Shown here piece after piece: positions 34,283-39,879 of a stretch of 39,879 nt of DNA (position 1 is the first letter of the stretch; each line of letters begins with the position of its first letter). Position numbers and translations under genes: made by a program. This DNA is from Bacillus sp. ISL-55 (lineage in GTDB: Bacteria; Bacillota; Bacilli; Bacillales; Cytobacillaceae), in contig NZ_JAGGQU010000006.1 in the NCBI RefSeq assembly GCF_018613155.1, positions 1-39,879 on the forward strand. Reading direction: 5' to 3'. Below the pieces are notes generated by a model, which saw only the letters and a list, made by a program, of their open reading frames with translations, was not told where the DNA came from and did not search any database.

Positions 34283-35488
34283 TTACAGATATTTTTTCAG
34301 CTCGTATCTTGCGATCGCTCGTTTGTGTACTTCATCCGGACCATCTGCCAATCTTAGTGTCCTGATATTCGCCCATGCAGCTGCGAGCGTGAAGTCATCA
34401 CTTACCCCAGCCGCACCAAAGGCCTGAATCGCCCTGTCAATGATTTTGAGTGCCATATTAGGCGCAATCACTTTGATCATCGCGATCTCAGCCTTGGCCT
34501 CTTTGTTTCCGACTGTATCCATCATGTAGGCTGCCTTTAATGTAAGGAGTCTTGCCTGCTCGATATCGATCCTTGCTTCCGCGATCCATTCTTGGATGAC
34601 GCCCTGATCGGCGAGCTTTTTACCGAATGCAGTTCTTTGGAGAACCCGTTTAGACATCTCTTCAAGAGCTCGTTCAGCTGCGCCGATCGTTCTCATGCAA
34701 TGATGAATCCTCCCTGGTCCAAGCCGGCCCTGTGCAATGGCGAAGCCTTTTCCTTCACCCCAAAGCATATTGGAGGCAGGCACTCTCACATTCTTGTATT
34801 CTATTTCCGCGTGTCCATGAGGAGCATGGTCGTATCCGAATACAGGCAGGATCCTTTTAATCGTTACTCCTGGTGTATCAAGAGGAACTAGAATCATAGA
34901 TTGCTGCTCGTGCTTCGGGGCATCGGGGTCATTTTTGCCCATCACAATGGCAATCTTGCAGCGTGGATCTCCAGCACCTGAAGACCACCATTTCGTTCCG
35001 TTAATGACGTACTCATCTCCATCACGGATGATGCTTGCCTGTATGTTCGTAGCGTCTGAGGAAGCGACGTCTGGCTCTGTCATCGAGAAGCAGGACCTGA
35101 TTTTGCCGTCGAGGAGCGGTTTCAGCCATTGCTCCTTGTGCTCTTCAGTGCCGTATCGTACAAGCACTTCCATATTGCCCGTATCAGGCGCAGCGCAATT
35201 GAACACTTCAGGCGCGATGCTTGATCTTCCCATGATTTCGCAAAGCGGTGCGTATTCCAGATTGGTAAGACCTTCACCGTATTCGCTCTCTGGTAAAAAC
35301 AGATTCCAAAGCCCTTTTTCCTTCGCCTTCTCCTTCAGTTCTTCCATGATTGGCGGTACTCTGGAGAATGGGTCGTTTTTGTCAATCTGGTCTTTATAAA
35401 GCTTTTCATTCGGATAGACATATTCATCCATGAACTCAGTCAGCTTGGCCTGGTATTCCTTGACCTTTTCCGTATGGTTAAAATTCAT
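34283..35488 (-). CDS. ACAD10/11-like acyl-CoA dehydrogenase family protein (401 aa)
   Basis: This FAD protein has the acyl-CoA dehydrogenase fold. Features of the ACAD10/11 and LvaC subgroup are [43 protein letters not shown] and [20 protein letters not shown]. At the position of the usual catalytic Glu of MCAD-type enzymes it has Asp382 (ADGPDEVHK). Relatives act on phosphorylated hydroxyacyl-CoA to give an enoyl-CoA rather than as simple dehydrogenases. ATG at 35488 is five bases from GAGGTGG. A palindromic operator lies directly upstream (35513-35530), so this gene may begin its own transcript. The downstream SDR, thiolase and kinase genes are tightly linked. Confidence 0.85.
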   Translation of the reverse strand: MNFNHTEKVKEYQAKLTEFMDEYVYPNEKLYKDQIDKNDPFSRVPPIMEELKEKAKEKGLWNLFLPESEYGEGLTNLEYAPLCEIMGRSSIAPEVFNCAAPDTGNMEVLVRYGTEEHKEQWLKPLLDGKIRSCFSMTEPDVASSDATNIQASIIRDGDEYVINGTKWWSSGAGDPRCKIAIVMGKNDPDAPKHEQQSMILVPLDTPGVTIKRILPVFGYDHAPHGHAEIEYKNVRVPASNMLWGEGKGFAIAQGRLGPGRIHHCMRTIGAAERALEEMSKRVLQRTAFGKKLADQGVIQEWIAEARIDIEQARLLTLKAAYMMDTVGNKEAKAEIAMIKVIAPNMALKIIDRAIQAFGAAGVSDDFTLAAAWANIRTLRLADGPDEVHKRAIARYELKKYL

Positions 35489-35512
35489 CCATACCACCTC
35501 TTTCTTTTTTTT

Positions 35513-35530
35513 ATACTAACTAGTAGGTAT
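35513..35530. promoter_or_regulatory. Putative TetR-type operator, copy 2
   Basis: ATAC-TA-ACTAGT-AG-GTAT has the same layout as the site at 39775-39792. It lies 25 bases upstream of the ACAD10/11-like gene and, on the minus strand, abuts a TATAAA that could be a -10. Confidence 0.6.
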
Positions 35531-35542
35531 GTTCAGTTGTTA

Positions 35543-36685
35543 CTATTCTTTTTCCAGCTGAGCAGCGATAATGTTTTTCTGGATTTCCGACGTTCCCTCA
35601 TAAATCCTTGTGATTCGTGCATCACGGAAAAATCTTTCGACTGGAAAATCAGATATATAACCGAGACCTCCGTGAACCTGGACTGCTTTGTCGGCGATCC
35701 TGTTGTATACCTCCGAGCCATAGAGCTTTAACATGGCAGCTTCCTTAATGACCTTCTGGCCGGAATCGACCATCCAGGCAACTCGGTATGTAAAAGACCT
35801 GAGTGCTTCGATTTCAACCGCCATTTCCGCCAGCATATGACTGACAGCCTGATGCTTGATGATCGGCTTCCCGAATTGGATTCTCTCTTTGGCATAGGCG
35901 ACAGACATGTCAAGCAGCTTCTGTGAGGACCCCAGATTACGCGCCGCGAGTCCCGCCCTGCCATTGGCCAGTATTTTCAAGGCATTAACATAGCCCTGGC
36001 CTTCAGTGCCAAGAACATTTTCAACAGGAACCTCGCAATCCTCGAATACCAATTCAGCAGAATGGGATCCCTTCAGGCCCATCTTTTTTTCCACTTTGCC
36101 GAGCTTGAAGCCAGGAAAGTCCTTCTCGACGATAAAAGAAGTGATTCCTTTTGCTCCTTTTTCAGAGTCCGTCACTGCCATCACTGTAAAAACACTACCC
36201 TCTAATGCATTTGTAATATAGTGCTTCAAACCGTTCAGTACATATTTATCGCCTTTCCTCACGGCGGTCGTTTTTAAGTTGGCCGCGTTCGATCCGGCAT
36301 CAGGTTCTGTCAGGGCAAAGGCACCGATTCTTTCTCCGCTGGCCATTGCAGGCAAGTATTTTCGCTTTTGCAGCTCGTTGCCAAGCTCGACGATCCCGAC
36401 TGTGCCAATCCCGGTATGGGCACCAATCAAAGTCGTATAGCCATTGTGCGTCTGGCCGATTTCCTCATACAGTGCACATTTTTCCACCATGCCGATACCA
36501 AGTCCGCCGAATTCTTCCGGTATGCTTAGTCCGAACAGGCCCATTTCCCTGGATAGCCGGATGATGTTTTCAGGAATTTTGTCTTCTTCTTCGATTTGCA
36601 TCGCAAAAGGCTCGACTTCATTCTGGATAAAATCACGGACGTTTCTTTTTAAAGCCAGTAAGTCCTCATCAAAATCAAAGTTCAC
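35543..36685 (-). CDS. Acyl-CoA dehydrogenase (380 aa)
   Basis: This is a standard FAD-dependent acyl-CoA dehydrogenase of the short/medium-chain type. The FAD and substrate motifs ALTEPDAGSNAANLKTTAV and NGLKHYITNA lie in the middle domain, and the C-terminal signature AVQVHGGLGYISDFPVERFFRDARI is complete. The catalytic base Glu363 is present in IYEGTSEIQ. The start is GTG, about eleven bases behind GAGGTG; homologs begin FDFDEDLLALK at this point. A 159-base gap with a hairpin separates it from the MaoC gene, so it may start its own transcript. Likely role: first oxidation step of the acyl-CoA spiral. Confidence 0.9.
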   Translation of the reverse strand: MNFDFDEDLLALKRNVRDFIQNEVEPFAMQIEEEDKIPENIIRLSREMGLFGLSIPEEFGGLGIGMVEKCALYEEIGQTHNGYTTLIGAHTGIGTVGIVELGNELQKRKYLPAMASGERIGAFALTEPDAGSNAANLKTTAVRKGDKYVLNGLKHYITNALEGSVFTVMAVTDSEKGAKGITSFIVEKDFPGFKLGKVEKKMGLKGSHSAELVFEDCEVPVENVLGTEGQGYVNALKILANGRAGLAARNLGSSQKLLDMSVAYAKERIQFGKPIIKHQAVSHMLAEMAVEIEALRSFTYRVAWMVDSGQKVIKEAAMLKLYGSEVYNRIADKAVQVHGGLGYISDFPVERFFRDARITRIYEGTSEIQKNIIAAQLEKE

Positions 36686-36808
36686 TTTGGTTTAACACCT
36701 CGTTTCTGCTATTTCTAAACTGAAATTTTAGATTAAGTAGAGTATCAGAAACCATTAATTCTGAAACTCGGGGCTTTATTCCTGAAGCGTCCAAGCGATC
36801 GCTATAGC

Positions 36809-36840
36809 CATAAACCCAGCAATTCTCTGCCGGGTTTATG
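36809..36840 (-). terminator. Hairpin after the MaoC gene, possible attenuator
   Basis: CATAAACCCAGC pairs with GCCGGGTTTATG (one mismatch), four bases past the MaoC stop. No T-run follows on the minus strand, so it may reduce read-through or protect the 3' end rather than terminate fully. Confidence 0.5.
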
Positions 36841-36844
36841 GTTA

Positions 36845-37252
36845 TTAAGAAGCATACCGATGATAGAGGACATCTCCTTTTATGACTTCATTGCCATTTT
36901 GATTGACTGCTCTAACCTTGAATCTAAGGATGTTCTCATTTTCCTCTGCCAGTTCTGCCTGGAGAGTGACGACGTCATTCAGGAAGACCATCCCTTTAAA
37001 ACGAATTGTATAGTCCTGAATGAATCCTTCCTCGTAAAATTCGGTGAAAAGCTTTGCCAGGTTCCCCATTGTCCACATGCCGTGAGCAATGATTCCAGGC
37101 AGACCTGCTTTTTTTGCTTCTTCATCGATTGTGTGGATTGGATTGTAATCTCCCGAAGCACCGGCATACTTAATCAGGGTAATCCGGTCGACCGGATCAA
37201 GCTGTACCTCCTTCAGGAATTCTCCCACCTTCAATTCTGCTAAGCTGCTCAT
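36845..37252 (-). CDS. MaoC-like dehydratase, HadB type (135 aa)
   Basis: This single hot-dog domain protein has the (R)-specific hydratase motif GASGDYNPIH (31-40), with the catalytic Asp35 and His40, followed by GLPGIIAHGMWTMG. It should hydrate an enoyl-CoA or dehydrate an (R)-3-hydroxyacyl-CoA. Its ATG overlaps the stop of the preceding MaoC gene by four bases (ATGA). The arrangement resembles HadA-HadB or ChsH1-ChsH2 type heterodimers, where this subunit carries the catalytic pair. Confidence 0.85.
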   Translation of the reverse strand: MSSLAELKVGEFLKEVQLDPVDRITLIKYAGASGDYNPIHTIDEEAKKAGLPGIIAHGMWTMGNLAKLFTEFYEEGFIQDYTIRFKGMVFLNDVVTLQAELAEENENILRFKVRAVNQNGNEVIKGDVLYHRYAS

Positions 37253-37698
37253 CCGATCAACACCTTCCTTACTGCTTCTGTGATAATGACTGTTTGCGTG
37301 GAGGAAAAGACAAGTTTCCCCATTTCGTCTTCACCGAAGCTTTCCAATACCAGGAAGCCCATTTCCCCCTGGGTTCCTTTCTTTTCGAAATAATTTTTGA
37401 TTACCGAATAACAGGTTATTTCCTCACCTACAAGCAAAGGGCGCTCGTAATGATAAGTCTGTTCCCCATGGATCAGGCCTTTATTAGGAAGATTTAGTCC
37501 CTCGATTGTTCCGTAATCAAAAACCCTCGGGAAAGTAGGAGGAGCAATGTTCCTGTTATATCTTGAGTTTTTGCCTGTTTCCTCATCAATGAAAATCGGG
37601 TGAAGATCTCCGATGGCTTCGGCAAATTTCCTGACAGCGCCGCGTTCCACAATGTTTTTGACTTTATTGGACTGTTTGCCAATATGCTCTTTAAACAC
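37249..37698 (-). CDS. MaoC-like N-terminal dehydratase, HadA type (149 aa)
   Basis: This hot-dog domain protein belongs to the FAS1-like/HadA N-terminal dehydratase family: VRKFAEAIGDLHPIFIDEE (about 22-40), then NIAPPTFPRVFDYG, and HGEQTYHYERPLLVGEEI, which resembles the substrate-binding partner of mycobacterial HadAB. Family partners usually need the second subunit, here the overlapping HadB-like gene. The start is GTG, eight bases behind GAGGTGA. fabG-like gene lies 17 bases upstream. The acyl substrate is unknown. Confidence 0.82.
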   Translation of the reverse strand: MFKEHIGKQSNKVKNIVERGAVRKFAEAIGDLHPIFIDEETGKNSRYNRNIAPPTFPRVFDYGTIEGLNLPNKGLIHGEQTYHYERPLLVGEEITCYSVIKNYFEKKGTQGEMGFLVLESFGEDEMGKLVFSSTQTVIITEAVRKVLIG

Positions 37699-37715
37699 TG
37701 ACTTTTCACCTCACA

Positions 37716-38480
37716 TTAATTTTTTGGCCCGCCAGCGACATAAATGACCTGGCCGTTGACAAAGGACGATTTTTCATCCGCAAAGAAAGCAACTGCATTG
37801 GCGATATCGGCTGGTTTACCGCTCCTGCCGACAGGAATGCTTGCCACACTGTGCTTAATCAGGTCATCGAACGGGATTCCGATTCGAGCTGCAGTTTCTT
37901 TCGTCATTTCTGTCTCGATGAAGCCTGGAGCGACTGAATTGGCTGTTATCCCGTAACGTCCCAGCTCGATTGCAAGTGTTTTAGTAAAACCCTGAAGGCC
38001 AGCTTTTGCGGCTGCATAATTTGCCTGGCCCCTGTTTCCAAGTGCGGAAGTTGATGAAATATTGATGATTCGTCCATATTTCTGTTCAACCATATATTTT
38101 TGAGCTGCTTTCGCTGCATTGAACGAACCTTTCAGATGGACGTCCATGACCGTTTGCCAGTCAGAATCACTCATTTTGAAAAGCAGGTTATCGCGGATGA
38201 CTCCTGCGTTGTTCACTAGGATGTCAACAGAACCAAACGTATCATGCACTTCCTTCACTGCTTGTTCAACCTGCCCGGAGTCCGTTACGTTCGCTACTTT
38301 GGAGTAAACTTCGTATCCTTTTTCACGCAACTCGTTTGTCGTTTCCGCCAGGGCTTCCTCATTCAAGTCGATAAATGCGACCTTTGCGCCTTCCTCTGCG
38401 AAAAGCTGAACGATACCTTTTCCGATTCCTCTGCTGCCTCCCGTCACAAAAGCAACTCTTCCCTCAAACCTTCCTGCCAT
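37716..38480 (-). CDS. 3-oxoacyl reductase, FabG-like SDR (254 aa)
   Basis: This classical SDR most resembles 3-oxoacyl-ACP/CoA reductase. The cofactor motif is TGGSRGIG (13-20), NNAG is at 90-93, and the catalytic residues are in ISSTS (Ser143 likely), Tyr155 and Lys159 (YAAAK). Together with the HadAB-like dehydratase pair it forms a three-gene (R)-3-hydroxyacyl module. Start: ATG with GGAGGAGG about seven bases upstream. A CRE-like site lies in the 48-base gap in front. Because the main fatty-acid synthesis fabG normally lies with fabD-acpP, this is likely a catabolic copy. Confidence 0.87.
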   Translation of the reverse strand: MAGRFEGRVAFVTGGSRGIGKGIVQLFAEEGAKVAFIDLNEEALAETTNELREKGYEVYSKVANVTDSGQVEQAVKEVHDTFGSVDILVNNAGVIRDNLLFKMSDSDWQTVMDVHLKGSFNAAKAAQKYMVEQKYGRIINISSTSALGNRGQANYAAAKAGLQGFTKTLAIELGRYGITANSVAPGFIETEMTKETAARIGIPFDDLIKHSVASIPVGRSGKPADIANAVAFFADEKSSFVNGQVIYVAGGPKN

Positions 38481-38506
38481 TCTAGTTCCTCCTCCATCTA
38501 TTAAAC

Positions 38507-38520
38507 TGTTAACGCTTTCA
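38507..38520. promoter_or_regulatory. CRE-like catabolite site
   Basis: TGTTAACGCTTTCA fits the CcpA consensus TGWAANCGNTNWCA with one deviation. It lies between the first dehydrogenase stop and the fabG-like start. Confidence 0.5.
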
Positions 38521-38528
38521 TTTCCTCG

Positions 38529-39704
38529 TTATACAAACTGACCGATTTTCACATGGCCTTTTAATAGGTCCCTGGCGATGATCATCCGCTGGATTTCATC
38601 CGTGCCATCGTAAATTCTCCAAAGTCTTGCTTCACGATACCAGCGTTCAATTGGGAGTTCCCTTGTGTAGCCCATACCGCCATGAATTTGCATGACACGG
38701 TCGACCACCCTGTTCCCCATGTTGGAGCCATACAATTTTGCCATCGATGCCATATGCCTGTTATCCTCACCGGCATCAAGTGTATAAGCGGCATTAAGCA
38801 CGAGCCATCTTGCGGCTTCGATTTCCACAGCTGAATCGGCGATCATCCACTGGATAGCTTGTCTTTCGGCAATCGGTTTGCCAAAGGTAATACGCTCCTT
38901 CGAATAGTCAATCGCCATTTGCAGCAAGCGTTCAGCGGATCCTATCGCCCTGGCGCCAACAACCCATCTTGCAAACCCGATCCATTCCAGTCCCAGTTTA
39001 TAGCCGCCATCGATTTCGCCCAGGATATTTTCTTCTGGTACGCGGACGTTATCGAACACCAGCCCCGCCGGTCCCCATTCGCCCATCGTATGTATGAATT
39101 CTGATTTCCAGCCCATTTCACGGTCGACAATAAAACAGGTGACCCCGTCACGGCCAGTGGCACGGTGTTTTTCTTTATCAGTGATCGCGATGACCATAAC
39201 AAAATCAGCTTCATTTCCACCTGTAATGAATGTCTTTTCACCATTCAGGACCCATTCATTGCCGTCCTTCACAGCCGTCATTTTAATGTTTCGGGTATCC
39301 GAACCCGCACCCGGCTCTGTCATCGCGAAGCACGATTTTTTTTCCCCATTGATGGTTGGGATCAGATACTTCTGCTTTTGCTCTTCATTGCCATAATAAA
39401 GAATGTTGTCAGCTGACCCTCCAAATTGGAAAGGCACGAATGTTTTAGATACTTCCATCAGGACGATTGCCATCATCATCTGTCCCAGATCTGCACCGCC
39501 ATATTCTTCAGGTGTATTGATTCCCCAGAAACCTGCTTCTTTAGCTTTCATCTGCAGTTCATGCATTTTTCCAGGAGGAAGGCTTGGACGTCCTTCTCTT
39601 TCATTTCTTAACACTTCATTTTCAAGCGGAATTAATTCCTTTTCTACAAATCGTCGAATTGTCTTTTGTACCATTTTCTGTTCTTCCGTAAGCCTTAAAT
39701 GCAT
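38529..39704 (-). CDS. Acyl-CoA dehydrogenase with Asp at the catalytic-base position (391 aa)
   Basis: This FAD-dependent acyl-CoA dehydrogenase family protein is the first gene of the row. Motifs are MTEPGAGSDTRNIKMTAV and NGEKTFITGGNEADFV in the middle domain and MQIHGGMGYTRELPIERWYREARLWRIYDGT at the end. At the catalytic-base site it has Asp366 (IYDGTDEIQ) where most family members have Glu; the base may lie elsewhere, as in some relatives. ATG at 39704 is behind GGGAGTGA. The palindromic operator 70 bases upstream marks this as the likely start of a regulated operon with the fabG-like and MaoC genes. Confidence 0.88.
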   Translation of the reverse strand: MHLRLTEEQKMVQKTIRRFVEKELIPLENEVLRNEREGRPSLPPGKMHELQMKAKEAGFWGINTPEEYGGADLGQMMMAIVLMEVSKTFVPFQFGGSADNILYYGNEEQKQKYLIPTINGEKKSCFAMTEPGAGSDTRNIKMTAVKDGNEWVLNGEKTFITGGNEADFVMVIAITDKEKHRATGRDGVTCFIVDREMGWKSEFIHTMGEWGPAGLVFDNVRVPEENILGEIDGGYKLGLEWIGFARWVVGARAIGSAERLLQMAIDYSKERITFGKPIAERQAIQWMIADSAVEIEAARWLVLNAAYTLDAGEDNRHMASMAKLYGSNMGNRVVDRVMQIHGGMGYTRELPIERWYREARLWRIYDGTDEIQRMIIARDLLKGHVKIGQFV

Positions 39705-39774
39705 TCATAGTCACTCCCATCTTATTCTTTAAATCTGATAGTCTATTAAAATGTATGCCTTAACTCCACCATAC

Positions 39775-39792
39775 ATACCTACCGGTTGGTAT
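39775..39792. promoter_or_regulatory. Putative TetR-type operator, copy 1
   Basis: ATAC-CT-ACCGGT-TG-GTAT, extendable by two further pairs on each side into a near-perfect 22-bp palindrome with one mismatch. It lies about 70 bases upstream of the first acyl-CoA dehydrogenase gene. Confidence 0.65.
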
Positions 39793-39844
39793 GTTAGTTC
39801 TATTTTAGAGTGAAATTTCTGAAAAATCAAGTTATTTTAACAAA

Positions 39845-39879
39845 AAGCGCAAGCGCCTTGTCCAGCCCCGACAAGCGCT
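39845..39879. repeat. Hairpin-forming GCGCTTG element, cut by the window edge
   Basis: AGCGCCTTGTC (39852-39862) pairs with GACAAGCGCT (39870-39879) with one bulge around CAGCCCC; AAAAAGCGC precedes it. On the minus strand it ends in GCGCTTTTT, so it could terminate a gene lying to the right. Similar elements occur many times in Bacillaceae genomes by my recollection. Confidence 0.5.

Overview
The window looks like chromosomal DNA of a spore-forming, low-GC Gram-positive bacterium of the family Bacillaceae (Bacillus, Mesobacillus or a close relative). The signs are strong GGAGG-type ribosome binding sites, frequent GTG and TTG starts, a spore-coat-like yraG-yraF-adhB cluster, a TnrA regulator with its operator sites, an FbpA-like small basic protein, a type II pantothenate kinase and CRE-type catabolite sites. 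No rRNA, tRNA, insertion sequence, prophage or CRISPR array was seen.

Left part (1-15002), mostly housekeeping and envelope genes in short units: yraG/yraF-like coat proteins with a zinc alcohol dehydrogenase; a cytosolic erythromycin-esterase-fold protein; an Mpo1-like membrane protein; a YebC/YeeN regulator; a DUF3219-LLM oxidoreductase pair; an alpha/beta hydrolase with a SigB-like promoter; a membrane-anchored GH18 protein; a PhoD-like metallophosphatase; a lipoprotein that looks like a distant relative of the erythromycin esterase fold; two small proteins; a patatin-like lipase; and an AgcS sodium:amino-acid symporter.

Middle (15003-23000): an 831-bp gene-free stretch carries about eleven tandem 52-bp units, each with a 9-bp inverted repeat. 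Then come a DDAH/arginine-deiminase-family enzyme, two tiny genes, and a nitrogen module. In that module tnrA and amtB each have a perfect TnrA/GlnR box, but in different promoter positions. amtB has no glnK partner. It is followed by a GlnD-like DUF294 nucleotidyltransferase and a DnaQ-type exonuclease. A second LLM oxidoreductase and coaW complete the region.

Right part (23106-39704): seventeen genes in a row on the minus strand form an acyl-CoA catabolic island with its own LivHMGF-plus-binding-protein ABC importer, a CoA ligase, three acyl-CoA dehydrogenases, two SDR reductases, a MaoC/HadAB-like dehydratase pair, a thiolase, an HSL-type hydrolase, an APH-type kinase and a ComB-like phosphatase. 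The kinase together with an ACAD10/11-like dehydrogenase suggests a route for hydroxy acids through a phosphorylated acyl-CoA, as in the LvaACDE pathway. Two matching palindromes (ATAC-N2-ACYRGT-N2-GTAT) upstream of two dehydrogenase genes suggest one TetR-family regulator encoded outside the window, and two CRE-like sites suggest CcpA control. The window ends in a hairpin sequence that may be a dispersed repeat or a terminator.
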